From the NCBI GenBank assembly GCA_964428355.1, contig CAYRYU010000001.1, positions 1-64,000 on the forward strand: a stretch of 64,000 bases of DNA, given 5' to 3'. The position numbers and the translations under genes were made by a program. This stretch comes from CAYRYU01 sp964428355. GTDB lineage: Bacteria; Muiribacteriota; Ozemobacteria; Ozemobacterales; Ozemobacteraceae. The notes under the pieces are model-generated. The model worked only from the letters and a program-made list of their open reading frames with translations. It had not been told where the DNA came from and made no database searches. Shown in pieces: positions 55,201-63,236 of the stretch. Numbering within the stretch: position 1 is the stretch's first letter; each line of letters opens with the position of its first letter.

Positions 55201-55234
55201 AAAGGAGATCGAAGTCTTCCTCCTCACAAATTAA
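52217..55234 (+). CDS. Membrane class III adenylate cyclase homologue, C2-like half
   Basis: The 1005-residue paralogue has the same plan: helix 5-23, external domain, helices at about 315-370, second external domain, helix 729-752, HAMP-like region and cyclase domain (825-1005). It keeps Lys875, the second metal Asp879, Thr943 (adenylate-type), Asn950 and Arg954, but the first metal aspartate is Gly835 (FSGIEGF). This is complementary to the preceding protein. The ATG at 52217 shares one base with the previous stop; the TTG at 52214 is rejected because the ATG gives coupled re-initiation. A palindrome follows 3 bases after the stop and may terminate the transcript. Confidence 0.85.
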   Translation: MKLPLGFMVALILLGLPIYILVTDNSEAQEQAWRSWIQELRSEAHGRLEKIQDRASTSDFLLTKIRIFLKKGQELALASPGKTLPLLLDDLHKRIIGGSFPRHDLGFGFLDPTKSRWKEVFHYSDGVGLDRKLSEGAMMINLRGFYPRGFFEKEAAALSGPFGFPFNINAVDYNFEDDIHVFTSVEGIKGFFLGTHPETFQDASSRAILVVLMDLDGIDSGFGPRKYIREWEEDGSALVFASRDLGEPLRTDNLPAESPLWKALNAKIRAEQDEEMTDSILEGHLVCSSPPSEEFPFRAIITIPLGEDFQPRGLGKWTMAGIGGILGLGFLFILPKALLGKGLRFPVGLALFAAFLAAGLLPSIKLFGLFHLSQIRQEERINDAEERRLHSEVMSVDQKVQILRATHFQTLRQGAREPIFSRLLDSEERGESAGNEALNWFAGRQSPNLPILPDFSLTGLIVSGERDFKRVWEKNTLYGEESDRKLTWMNRLFVPMIQKCWDCNFPSSRKDFETTRKSDLARVNPTQLTMEGVWEFFARIGSGENFLDFLYFPERTQVLKTSFGAMTLATFPVRENGKVRFILAVFWDDNSLPGILLKHVLSSDLQSEGKSSLHMIESPGDADPEIFPLSSYSQILFDLSRRARKNGVPAKTKVDETWGSGDSPDPAANLQVGQRRDPTSVKRRGGGGGKVLLQSVSIRNCERLSIAGNRSLGDLEKTLEESRRTFLGRTGLGFLATGLMALAAAWFFLAPLRRLLKAMEGIGAGKYLAHHPDEERPDEFGTLARAFLAMSKGLQEKDHLSRYVSQSVRRALEDAEFHAAAKEGELREVTILFSGIEGFDEFQEKRSPEEVCQAAENHLRAMDEAVAAFGGDINKVIGDKILVTFDHRTMGSASKAAQTAVEVARSVKDSLSNEGLVRPAIGLNSGPAIAGILGSEEFRVEYTFIGDTVNLASRLCTLAQVAEGTRIVLSGETVKLLPPSPPVVPLPFRKVKGKTKEIEVFLLTN

Positions 55235-55237
55235 AAA

Positions 55238-55277
55238 GGGGACACAGGAATCTATTCGAATAGATTCCTGTGTCCCC
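55238..55277. repeat. Perfect 40-bp palindrome, REP-like
   Basis: Two 20-base arms are exact reverse complements with no spacer, running from GGGGACACAGG to CCTGTGTCCCC around TATTCGAATA. GGGGACA/TGTCCCC ends are typical of REP-type elements mobilised by TnpA-REP transposases; none is in the window. It may also end the cyclase transcript. Confidence 0.85.
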
Positions 55278-55331
55278 GATTTAGCCATTCGGAAAGCTTT
55301 TACCACAAAGGGGCATCTCGAGGAAAAAAGA

Positions 55332-55369
55332 GGGACATGTGATTCAAATGAATAGATTCTCATGTCCCC
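55332..55369. repeat. Second, imperfect REP-like palindrome
   Basis: It runs from GGGACATG to CATGTCCC and shares GAATAGATTC with the first element 55 bases away, suggesting a paired (BIME-like) arrangement. Confidence 0.7.
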
Positions 55370-55401
55370 GTTTTAATTCGCCAAGGTCTTGCGTTTACTC
55401 G

Positions 55402-55449
55402 GGTATGCAATCGCTTTCCACGGTATGCAAGTCTATCCGAGGTTTGCAT
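55402..55449 (+). promoter_or_regulatory. Phased GGTATGCAA array upstream of the ornithine aminotransferase gene
   Basis: GGTATGCAA occurs at 55402-55410 and 55422-55430 (20 bases apart, about two helical turns), and GGTTTGCAT at 55441-55449. The last overlaps a TTGCAT box that could be a -35 element, so this looks like an operator array. Confidence 0.5.
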
Positions 55450-55519
55450 AAAGGATTCATTTGTGGTTAGTTAGGGAGGTTTTCAACCTGGAGCAATTCC
55501 ACATAATGATGGAGGATGT

Positions 55520-56719
55520 ATGGTCACCACGCAGGAAATCCTTGAAGTTACCAGCAAGTACAGTGCCCGGAATTACAAACCTCTTCCGGTTGTCATTACC
55601 AAAGCGGAAGGGATCTGGGTCGAGGATCCGGAAGGCAACAAGTATCTCGACATGCTGAGTGCCTATTCCGCAGTAAACCAGGGCCATCGACACCCCCGGA
55701 TCATCAACGCCCTTAAAGCGCAGGCAGACAAGGTCACCCTCGTTTCGCGCGCTTTTCACAATGACCAACTCGGTCCACTCATGAAGGAGTTGTGTGAGTT
55801 GACGGAGATGGAAATGGCACTCCCGATGAACACGGGAGCCGAAGCGGTCGAGACCGCCATAAAGACCGCACGGAAGTGGGGTTACAAGGTCAAGGGCATC
55901 GAAGAGGGAAAAGCCGAGATCATTGTCTGCGAGAACAATTTCCATGGCCGCACAACCACCATCGTGGGGTTTTCGACCGAGCACCAATATCGTGACGGCT
56001 TCGGCCCCTTCACTCCGGGCTTCGTTATCGTTCCGTACGGTGATGAACGTGCCCTGGAGGCTGCGATCAACAAGAACACCGTGGGTTTCATGGTCGAGCC
56101 CATCCAGGGGGAGGCCGGAGTTGTGGTTCCTCCAACGGGATACCTTCGGAAAGCCCAGGCTCTCTGCCACAAGAACAAGGTTCTACTGATGCTTGACGAG
56201 ATCCAGACGGGTTTCGCACGCACCGGAAAGATGTTCTGCGGCCAGCACGAGAAGGTCAGACCGGACATGTTGATCCTCGGGAAAGCCCTTGGTGGCGGTG
56301 TAATGCCCGTTTCCGCCGTTGCCGCTTCCGCCGAGGTTCTTGGCGTGTTCAAGCCGGGCGATCATGGTTCGACTTTCGGAGGCAATCCCCTTGCCTGCGC
56401 CGTGGCGCGGGAGGCGCTCAAGGTTCTCCTCGATGAGAAGCTCGCCGACAAAGCCAAGGAGTTGGGCGAGTATTTCATGGGAGAGCTGAAAAAAATCAAG
56501 GATCCCCTCATCAAGGAAGTCCGGGGAATGGGCCTCCTGATCGGACTGGAGCTCCGGCCCGAAGCCGGCGGCGCCCGAAAGTACTGCGAAGCGCTAAAGG
56601 ACGCGGGGTTGCTGTGCAAAGAAACCCATGACAACGTGATCCGGTTCGCCCCCCCATTGATCATCCAGAAAGCCGATATCGACTGGGCCCTCGAACGCAT
56701 CCGCAAGCAGTTCAAGTAG
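55520..56719 (+). CDS. rocD: Ornithine aminotransferase
   Basis: This 399-residue class III aminotransferase has NTGAEAVETAIKTARKWGY, the LLDEIQTGFARTGKMF Asp and the PLP lysine in ILGKALGGG (near 255), all matching ornithine-oxo-acid transaminase, which makes glutamate semialdehyde from ornithine. GGAGGA precedes the ATG. It is monocistronic: an operator-like array upstream and a strong terminator downstream. It could serve arginine breakdown or proline synthesis. Confidence 0.9.
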   Translation: MVTTQEILEVTSKYSARNYKPLPVVITKAEGIWVEDPEGNKYLDMLSAYSAVNQGHRHPRIINALKAQADKVTLVSRAFHNDQLGPLMKELCELTEMEMALPMNTGAEAVETAIKTARKWGYKVKGIEEGKAEIIVCENNFHGRTTTIVGFSTEHQYRDGFGPFTPGFVIVPYGDERALEAAINKNTVGFMVEPIQGEAGVVVPPTGYLRKAQALCHKNKVLLMLDEIQTGFARTGKMFCGQHEKVRPDMLILGKALGGGVMPVSAVAASAEVLGVFKPGDHGSTFGGNPLACAVAREALKVLLDEKLADKAKELGEYFMGELKKIKDPLIKEVRGMGLLIGLELRPEAGGARKYCEALKDAGLLCKETHDNVIRFAPPLIIQKADIDWALERIRKQFK

Positions 56720-56733
56720 TCTTTCACACCCCC

Positions 56734-56770
56734 ATCCGGGCGGGAAAGCTGTTTCCGCCCGGATTTTTCT
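56734..56770 (+). terminator. Intrinsic terminator after the ornithine aminotransferase gene
   Basis: ATCCGGGCGGGAAA and TTTCCGCCCGGAT form a long GC-rich stem with a short loop, followed by TTTTTCTTT. It starts 15 bases after the stop. Confidence 0.9.
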
Positions 56771-56834
56771 TTCACCCCGAAGACGGAAACGGTGGCCCAT
56801 CGAATCATGGAACCAGTTGGGGGAAGAGGGGGGG

Positions 56835-56863
56835 TTGTCAAGGAGAGAGAGGGGGAGTATACT
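56835..56863 (+). promoter_or_regulatory. Promoter of the folD/glycine-cleavage gene run
   Basis: TTGTCA (56835-56840), a 17-base purine-rich spacer and TATACT (56858-56863) form a near-consensus promoter 30 bases before folD. Confidence 0.7.
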
Positions 56864-56892
56864 CCCCCCGGAATTTCTCGGGGAGTTTCAGA

Positions 56893-57765
56893 ATGAATGC
56901 CAACATTTTAGACGGTTCGGCAACCGCCCGGACCATCCGCGAGGAAATCCGCCAGGAAGTCGACCGGATGCGTTCCTCCGGAAAGACCGTTCCCGGATTG
57001 GCGGTGATCATCGTCGGAGACGACCCCGCATCGAGGGTCTACGTAAACCAGAAGAAGAAAGCATGCGTGGAGGCCGGGTTCCATTCCGAGGAGTTTTCGC
57101 TTCCCGGAAACATATCCCAGGAAATCCTCCTCGACCAGATCAGAAAACTCAACGGGGATCCAAAGATCCATGGAATTCTCGTCCAGATGCCCCTCCCGAA
57201 AGGCCTTGATCCGGATTCTGCGATCAATGAGATCGCTCCGGACAAGGACGTGGACGGCCTGCATCCGTACAGTCTTGGCCAGCTTCTAACCGGAGGAAAA
57301 GGATTCCTCTGCTGTACTCCGCAGGGCGTGATCGAAATTCTCAAACGGAACGGCATCCAGATGGCCGGGATGAGGGCCCTCGTGGTCGGGCGAAGCAACA
57401 TGGTCGGGAAACCGATGGCTTTCCTTTTGTTGAGGGAAAACGCGACTGTAACGGTCGCCCATTCGAAAACGCCGGACCTTCCTTCCGAGATAGGAAAGGC
57501 CCAGATCCTCGTTGCCGCAATCGGTCGTCCCGAGTTCATCAAAGGCGACTGGATCACGCCCGGCACCATCGTCGTCGACGTCGGAATGAACTCGATCCCG
57601 GATTCCTCCAAGCCGTCGGGCAGAAGGCTGGTGGGAGACGTGGAGTTCGGAGCCGCCTCCCAGCGCGCCTCCTGGATCACCCCGGTTCCGGGTGGAATCG
57701 GTCCGATGACCATCGCGATGCTTCTTTCAAACACCCTCAAGGCCTGCAAGGAAAAAGGCTTTTGA
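56893..57765 (+). CDS. folD: Bifunctional methylene-tetrahydrofolate dehydrogenase/cyclohydrolase
   Basis: This 290-residue FolD has YVNQKKKACVEAG with the catalytic lysine, LVQMPLP, the PDKDVDG signature and GRSNMVGKP of the NADP-binding site. It interconverts methylene-, methenyl- and formyl-tetrahydrofolate, using the methylene-THF produced by glycine cleavage and GlyA. GGGGAG lies 8 bases before the ATG. It heads a seven-gene run of glycine and one-carbon genes. Confidence 0.95.
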   Translation: MNANILDGSATARTIREEIRQEVDRMRSSGKTVPGLAVIIVGDDPASRVYVNQKKKACVEAGFHSEEFSLPGNISQEILLDQIRKLNGDPKIHGILVQMPLPKGLDPDSAINEIAPDKDVDGLHPYSLGQLLTGGKGFLCCTPQGVIEILKRNGIQMAGMRALVVGRSNMVGKPMAFLLLRENATVTVAHSKTPDLPSEIGKAQILVAAIGRPEFIKGDWITPGTIVVDVGMNSIPDSSKPSGRRLVGDVEFGAASQRASWITPVPGGIGPMTIAMLLSNTLKACKEKGF

Positions 57766-57789
57766 AATCACCCTGACAGGAGAATGACA

Positions 57790-58956
57790 GTGGACCAGGA
57801 CATTTTGTTGATGACCCCAGGGCCAGTAGCCCTGGATTCGGAAGTCCTCCTCGCCGGTGCCCAACCTCTCAAGCACCACCGGACCCAGGATTTTTCGCCA
57901 ATCTACGCCCAGTGCGTGAAGATGCTGAAGAAGTTCTTCCACACCCGCCATCATTTGTATCTGACCACCTCCTCAGGAACCGGGGCGATGGAAACCGCCA
58001 TCGCCAACCATTTCAATCCCGGAGAGGCGGTTCTGACAGTCGAGACGGGGGCTTTCGGCGAGAGGTTCACCCAGATCGCGAAAGCCTTCCGGCTTGAAGC
58101 CATTCCCCTGAAATACCCCTGGGGAAAAGGCGTAAAAGTGGACGATATCGAGCGGATGCTTTCGCAGCATCCCGACATCAAGGGTGTAACCGTCACCTTC
58201 AACGAAACCTCATCCGGGGTCCGGAATGATCTCGCCCCGATCGGAAAGCTCCTCAAGGACCGGGAAGTCCTTTTCATCACCGACGGGGTCAGCGGAATCG
58301 GTGCCCTCCCCTTCGACATGGACGGGTGGAACGTCGACGTTGCGATCTCGGCCTCCCAAAAAGGGTTCCTGTCGCCTCCGGGAGTCGGCATGATCGCCCT
58401 CTCCCCCAAGGCCTTCGCGAAGATGGAGAAGGTCTCCTGCAACGGTTTCTACTTCGACCTCAAGCATTACGTGAAGAACCAGGACCTTCCCATACCCAGC
58501 TATCCCTGGACTCCAGCCATCTCGGTGATGTTTTCCCTTCACGCCGCCCTTACCAAGATCGAGAGGATGGGAATCGACAACCTCCACGACCACTTCAGCC
58601 GGCTCGCAGGAGCTCTCAGGGCTGGAATCCGGGAACTGCGCCTGGAGATCTTCACCGAACCCGAGGCATGTTCGGACGTCTTGACCGTCATCAATGCCCC
58701 TTCGGGAATACATCCCTCCAAGATCGTCAAGGAGGTCCGCGAGAACTATGGAATCCTGATCGCGGGCGGCCAGGGTGAGATCACGGACAAGGTTTTCCGG
58801 ATCACGACGATAGGAAGCATCGGCGAACGCGAGATCATAGGAACGGTCGGCTGTCTCGAGCTCGCCCTCACCAAACTCGGGTTCCTGCACCAACCAGGAG
58901 CGGGAACCGCAGCCGTTCTCCGTGAGTTCGCCAAGCGGAAGGCAAAAAAGGGTTGA
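57790..58956 (+). CDS. Serine/alanine-glyoxylate aminotransferase family (class V)
   Basis: A GTG at 57790 is preferred over the ATG at 57784 because AGGAG (57778-57782) then has a 7-base spacing instead of one base. The 388-residue product has LLMTPGPV at the start, TSSGTGAMETA, GVSGIGALPFDMD and the PLP lysine in SASQKGF. Relatives transfer amino groups from serine or alanine to glyoxylate, making glycine, which suits its place between folD and gcvT. Some relatives are phosphoserine or cysteine enzymes, so the substrate is inferred from context. Confidence 0.85.
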   Translation: MDQDILLMTPGPVALDSEVLLAGAQPLKHHRTQDFSPIYAQCVKMLKKFFHTRHHLYLTTSSGTGAMETAIANHFNPGEAVLTVETGAFGERFTQIAKAFRLEAIPLKYPWGKGVKVDDIERMLSQHPDIKGVTVTFNETSSGVRNDLAPIGKLLKDREVLFITDGVSGIGALPFDMDGWNVDVAISASQKGFLSPPGVGMIALSPKAFAKMEKVSCNGFYFDLKHYVKNQDLPIPSYPWTPAISVMFSLHAALTKIERMGIDNLHDHFSRLAGALRAGIRELRLEIFTEPEACSDVLTVINAPSGIHPSKIVKEVRENYGILIAGGQGEITDKVFRITTIGSIGEREIIGTVGCLELALTKLGFLHQPGAGTAAVLREFAKRKAKKG

Positions 58957-58978
58957 AACGCCGCCTGGGCACGCTCAC

Positions 58979-58993
58979 CCCGGACTCTCCGGG
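58979..58993 (+). other. Hairpin between the aminotransferase and gcvT genes
   Basis: CCCGGA-CTC-TCCGGG forms a 6-bp stem in the 125-base gap. No T-run follows, so it is more likely a processing or stabilising structure than a terminator. I see no glycine-riboswitch motif here. Confidence 0.4.
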
Positions 58994-59081
58994 AACGCCC
59001 GAAGATGACCGCCGCTGAGCCGGTCCTCGCGAACCATCCGGCCGGCAGGGTCGGACGACAACCGAAGGAAAGGAAAGAACC

Positions 59082-60170
59082 ATGAAGTTGACCCCTCTGT
59101 CCAAGGTGCATGAATCCCTCGGGGCGCGAATGATTGAGTTCGCCGGATTTTCCATGCCCGTCCAGTACACTTCGATCATCGGAGAGCACGAAGCCGTGCG
59201 AAACAAAGTCGGTCTGTTCGACCTGTTCCACATGGGCGAGTTCTGGCTTTCTGGACCGGACGCCCTGAACTGCGTCCAGAAGATCGTCACCCAGGATGCC
59301 CTCGCGCTCTCCGACCGGCAGATCGCCTATACGCCGATGTGCAGACCCGACGGAACGATAGTCGATGACCTGTTGGTCTACCGCTGGAACACGGAGAAGT
59401 TCCTCCTGGTGGTGAACGCCGCCAATCTCGAGAAAGACTGGAAATGGATCTCCTCCCAGGTTTCGGGGAACGCGAAACTCGAAAACAAGTCCGATTCCAC
59501 CGGCCTGATCGCAATCCAGGGCCCTTCCGCCCAGGCGGCGCTTCAGAAACTGACCCGACAGAACCTGAAGGCCATAAAGTTCTACTGGTTCACCAGCGGG
59601 GAAGTGGATGGAACCCCTGCCATCATCAGCCGGACCGGTTACACCGGGGAAGACGGTTTCGAACTCTATTTCGAAGCGGACAAGAGCGAGAAATTATGGA
59701 AGGCCCTCATGGAAGCCGGTAAGGAGTTCGGGATCCAGCCCATCGGGCTCGGGGCACGCGACACCCTCCGGTTCGAAGCCCGCCTGATGCTTTATGGCAA
59801 TGACATCTACGACGAGACAACCCCTATCGAGGCCAACCTCGACTGGACCGTCAAGTTCGGAAAAGGCCCCTTCAACGGCTCCGATGTCCTGAAGAAACAG
59901 AAGGAAAAGGGAGTGGAGAAAACCCTGGTAGGGTTCGAGATGGGCCCCGGGCCGGCCCCTCGCCATGGATACCCGATCCTGAGCAATGGAAGGAAGGTCG
60001 GGATCGTAACCTCGGGAACGATGGCACCGACCCTCAAGCAGAACCTGGGCCTCGGGTACGTTCCCCCCACCCTGAAGGAACCTGGTTCCAGGTTCGAAGT
60101 GGAAATCCGTGGAAAGCCTTACCCGGCAACCGTCGTCACCACGCCTTTCTACACCCGGAAAAGGAGCTGA
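59082..60170 (+). CDS. gcvT: Glycine cleavage system T protein (aminomethyltransferase)
   Basis: This 362-residue protein begins LTPLSKVHESLGARMIEFAGFSMPVQY and has the folate-site MGEFW and GYTGEDGFELYF segments typical of GcvT. It moves the methylene group from the H-protein lipoyl arm to tetrahydrofolate and releases ammonia. GGAAAGGAAAG precedes the ATG. glyA follows 4 bases downstream. Confidence 0.95.
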   Translation: MKLTPLSKVHESLGARMIEFAGFSMPVQYTSIIGEHEAVRNKVGLFDLFHMGEFWLSGPDALNCVQKIVTQDALALSDRQIAYTPMCRPDGTIVDDLLVYRWNTEKFLLVVNAANLEKDWKWISSQVSGNAKLENKSDSTGLIAIQGPSAQAALQKLTRQNLKAIKFYWFTSGEVDGTPAIISRTGYTGEDGFELYFEADKSEKLWKALMEAGKEFGIQPIGLGARDTLRFEARLMLYGNDIYDETTPIEANLDWTVKFGKGPFNGSDVLKKQKEKGVEKTLVGFEMGPGPAPRHGYPILSNGRKVGIVTSGTMAPTLKQNLGLGYVPPTLKEPGSRFEVEIRGKPYPATVVTTPFYTRKRS

Positions 60171-60174
60171 TTCC

Positions 60175-61422
60175 ATGAGTGAACTGAAAAAGCATGATCC
60201 TGAGCTTTTCGAGGTGGTGAAAAAGGAACGGAAGCGGCAGATGAGCCAGATCGAGCTCATTGCGTCCGAGAACTTCGTTTCCGAGGCGGTCCTGGAAGCC
60301 CTGGGGTCTGTCCTCACCAACAAGTATGCCGAGGGATATCCCGCAAAAAGGTATTACGGCGGCTGCGAGGTGGTCGACGAGGCGGAGGAGATCGCCAGAA
60401 ACCGCGTCAAGAAGCTGTTCAATGCAGAGCACGCGAACGTTCAGCCCCATTCCGGCAGCCAGGCCAACATGGCCGTCTACATGACCGCGATGAAACCCGG
60501 TGACACCTATCTCGGGATGAACCTCCAGAACGGGGGACACCTGACCCATGGAAGCCCGGTCAATTTCAGCGGCCTCCTGTACAAGGTCGTCCCCTACGGG
60601 GTCGATCCCAAGACGGAAACCATCGACTACGACGCTCTGGAGAAACTCGCTGTGGAGAACAAGCCGAAACTGATCATGTCAGGTGCTTCCGCCTATCCCC
60701 GAATCATCGACTTCAAGCGGTTCCGAGAGATCTGCGACAAGGTCGGGGCTTTGATGGTAGTCGACATGGCCCATATCGCGGGCCTGGTCGCGGCGGACCT
60801 CCACCCAAGCCCGGTTCCCTACGCCGACTTCGTAACCTCCACCACCCACAAGACCCTTCGGGGGCCCAGGGGCGGCCTGATCCTGTGCAAGGAGAAATGG
60901 GCAAAAGCGATCGACAAGACCATCTTCCCTGGAATCCAGGGAGGTCCGCTGATGCACGTGATCGCGGCGAAGGCCGTTTCCTTCAAGGAAGCCCTCGAAC
61001 CAGGGTTCCGGGAGTACCAGAAGCGGATTCTCGAAAACGCGCAGGCCCTTGCAAAGGGCCTCACCAAGAGAGGCTTCAGGCTGGTCTCGGGGGGAACCGA
61101 CAACCACCTCATGCTGGTGGACGTCCGCAACAAGAACACCACGGGAAAGGCAGCCGAACAGGCCCTGGACAAAGCGGGAATCACGGTCAACAAGAACACC
61201 ATCCCCAACGACCCCCAGTCGCCATTCGTCACCTCCGGACTCCGCCTGGGCACACCGGCCATAACAACGAGGGGAATGGTCCCCGAGACGATGGACCGGA
61301 TCGCAGGCCTGATCGACCAGACCCTGACCGATCCAGAGAAACCCGAAAACATCGCCGCCGTCCGGAAACAGGTCGACGAGATCTGTGCGAAGTTCCCATT
61401 CTATTCCTTTTCCGAAAAGTGA
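60175..61422 (+). CDS. glyA: Serine hydroxymethyltransferase
   Basis: AAGGAG precedes the ATG at 60175. The 415-residue PLP enzyme has IELIASENFVS, the YAEGYPAKRYYGG signature and the PLP lysine in TSTTHKTLRGPRGG. It interconverts serine and glycine with methylene-THF. Its place between gcvT and gcvH ties serine supply directly to glycine cleavage. Confidence 0.97.
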   Translation: MSELKKHDPELFEVVKKERKRQMSQIELIASENFVSEAVLEALGSVLTNKYAEGYPAKRYYGGCEVVDEAEEIARNRVKKLFNAEHANVQPHSGSQANMAVYMTAMKPGDTYLGMNLQNGGHLTHGSPVNFSGLLYKVVPYGVDPKTETIDYDALEKLAVENKPKLIMSGASAYPRIIDFKRFREICDKVGALMVVDMAHIAGLVAADLHPSPVPYADFVTSTTHKTLRGPRGGLILCKEKWAKAIDKTIFPGIQGGPLMHVIAAKAVSFKEALEPGFREYQKRILENAQALAKGLTKRGFRLVSGGTDNHLMLVDVRNKNTTGKAAEQALDKAGITVNKNTIPNDPQSPFVTSGLRLGTPAITTRGMVPETMDRIAGLIDQTLTDPEKPENIAAVRKQVDEICAKFPFYSFSEK

Positions 61423-61445
61423 GCCCGGGGGACCTCCCCCTTGTC

Positions 61446-61461
61446 TCCCGCTTCGGCGGGA
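61446..61461 (+). other. UUCG-type hairpin between glyA and gcvH
   Basis: TCCCGC-TTCG-GCGGGA is a very stable tetraloop hairpin followed by AAAAG rather than T residues. It probably protects or separates mRNA segments within the operon. Confidence 0.55.
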
Positions 61462-61487
61462 AAAGCAGATGATCAAGGAGATACACG

Positions 61488-61880
61488 ATGAATCCCAAGA
61501 ACCTTAAGTACACGAAGGACCATGAGTGGGCCCGGGTCGAGGGCAAAAATGCCGTCATCGGAATAACCGAGTTTGCCGCGAAGAATCTCGGCGATATCGT
61601 TTTCGTGGACATTCCAAAACCCGGAACCAAGCTCGAGAAGGGAAAAACGATCGGTGTGGTCGAGTCCGTGAAGACGGTCTCCGACATTTTCGCCCCTCTT
61701 TCGGGAAAAGTGGTCAAGGGAAATGCCGATCTCGAAGCCGATCCTTCCCTCGCGAACCAGGATCCCTACGGCAAGGGGTGGATCATCGAAATCGAGATGG
61801 CCAGCAAGGGTGAGGCTGATGAGCTGATGGATTCCGCCGCATACGACAAGTTCTGCGAAACCGCCGGCCACGGACACTGA
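61488..61880 (+). CDS. gcvH: Glycine cleavage system H protein
   Basis: This 130-residue protein has KYTKDHEWARVEG at the start and the lipoylated lysine in GVVESVKTVSDIFAP. It carries the aminomethyl group between P, T and L proteins. AAGGAG precedes the ATG. gcvPA follows 12 bases downstream. Confidence 0.97.
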   Translation: MNPKNLKYTKDHEWARVEGKNAVIGITEFAAKNLGDIVFVDIPKPGTKLEKGKTIGVVESVKTVSDIFAPLSGKVVKGNADLEADPSLANQDPYGKGWIIEIEMASKGEADELMDSAAYDKFCETAGHGH

Positions 61881-61892
61881 GCTGGAGGAAGC

Positions 61893-63236
61893 ATGGCCAA
61901 TTACATTTCCAACACCCCAGGCGAGGTCAAGGAGATGCTCTCCGCGATCGGGGCTGCATCCACCGATGACCTCTTCAGGGAAATCCCCGAACCCCTCAGG
62001 CTCGTAAGACCACTCAATCTCCCTCCCGGAATGAGCGAACCCGAAGTCCGAAACAAGCTTTCCGACCTCGCGGGGCGTAACATGACCGTCGAGGAGTGCA
62101 CCTGCTTTCTCGGGGGTGGGGCTTATGACCACCATATTCCGACGGTAATCAACCACATCCTTCTCCGGGGGGATTTCTTTACCGCCTACACCCCTTACCA
62201 GGCCGAAATATCCCAGGGCACCCTTCAATCGATCTACGAATATCAATCCCTCATCTGCGGCCTGACCGGAATGGACGTCTCGAACGCGTCGATGTACGAG
62301 GGAGGAACAGCCCTTGCTGAGGCGATCCACATGGCGATGCTCCAGACCGGCCGAACCGGGGTCGTGATGGCCGACACCGTTCATCCGGAGTACCGGAAGG
62401 TGGTTTCGAGCCTGATCAACTCCCTTGGAGCCGAGGTCAGCTCTCTCCCGGTCGAAGACGGGGTCGCCGACCTTTCCCGGGCGGGCGATTCGATCAAATC
62501 GGATACCGCCGCTCTGGTGGTGCAGTATCCCAACTTCTTCGGGGGAATCGAAGACCTCGAAGTCCTATCCGGCCTCGCCAAGGTCGCCGGGGCGATGCTG
62601 ATCGTCTCCACCAACCCGATCGCCCTCGGACTGCTGACTCCCCCCGGGGAAATGGGGGCCGATATTGTAACTGGCGAGGGACAATCACTGGGAATCCCCC
62701 TCGGATTCGGCGGACCTTACCTCGGTTTCATTGCCACGCGCGAACCTCTCCTCAGGAAGATCCCGGGCCGGATCGCGGGAGCGACGGTCGACAAGAACGG
62801 GAAAAGGGGTTTCGTCCTGACCCTTCAGGCTCGCGAACAGCACATCCGGCGGGAAAAGGCGGGAAGCAACATCTGTTCAAACCAGGCGTTGATGGCCCTG
62901 AATGCCGCCATCCATCTTTGCCTGCTCGGTCGGGAAGGCCTCCGGGAGGTGGCTTCCCAATGTTTCCAGAAAGCCCATTACCTGAAGAAGGAGTTCTCCA
63001 AAAATCCGGGGATCCTTTTCCCATACTCAGCACCCTTCTTCCACGAGTTCGTCATCCAGATTCCTCGCGCCCGAAAGACGCTCGACAAACTGCTTTCAAA
63101 GGGAATCCTCGGAGGACTTCCCCTCGAAGACTGGTATCCGGGGCTGAAGGATTACGTCCTCGTCTCGGTCACCGAGAAGCGAACGAAACCTGAAATGGAC
63201 ACGTATGCCGAGCTCCTGGGAGGGATGGTACAATGA
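61893..63236 (+). CDS. gcvPA: Glycine dehydrogenase (decarboxylating) subunit 1
   Basis: This 447-residue protein has FLGGGAYDHHIPTVI, YTPYQAEISQGTLQ and NASMYEGGTA, all typical of the N-terminal half of P-protein encoded as a separate subunit. It pairs with gcvPB to decarboxylate glycine. GGAGG precedes the ATG. Its stop overlaps the gcvPB start (ATGA). Confidence 0.96.
   Translation: MANYISNTPGEVKEMLSAIGAASTDDLFREIPEPLRLVRPLNLPPGMSEPEVRNKLSDLAGRNMTVEECTCFLGGGAYDHHIPTVINHILLRGDFFTAYTPYQAEISQGTLQSIYEYQSLICGLTGMDVSNASMYEGGTALAEAIHMAMLQTGRTGVVMADTVHPEYRKVVSSLINSLGAEVSSLPVEDGVADLSRAGDSIKSDTAALVVQYPNFFGGIEDLEVLSGLAKVAGAMLIVSTNPIALGLLTPPGEMGADIVTGEGQSLGIPLGFGGPYLGFIATREPLLRKIPGRIAGATVDKNGKRGFVLTLQAREQHIRREKAGSNICSNQALMALNAAIHLCLLGREGLREVASQCFQKAHYLKKEFSKNPGILFPYSAPFFHEFVIQIPRARKTLDKLLSKGILGGLPLEDWYPGLKDYVLVSVTEKRTKPEMDTYAELLGGMVQ

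Noticed and set aside
58957..59081. Glycine riboswitch before gcvT
   Set aside because: The gap is GC-rich with one small hairpin but lacks the conserved glycine-aptamer cores, and it lies inside an operon.
61473..62384. 303-codon open frame antisense to gcvH/gcvPA
   Set aside because: It spans two well-supported genes on the other strand and has no protein signature.
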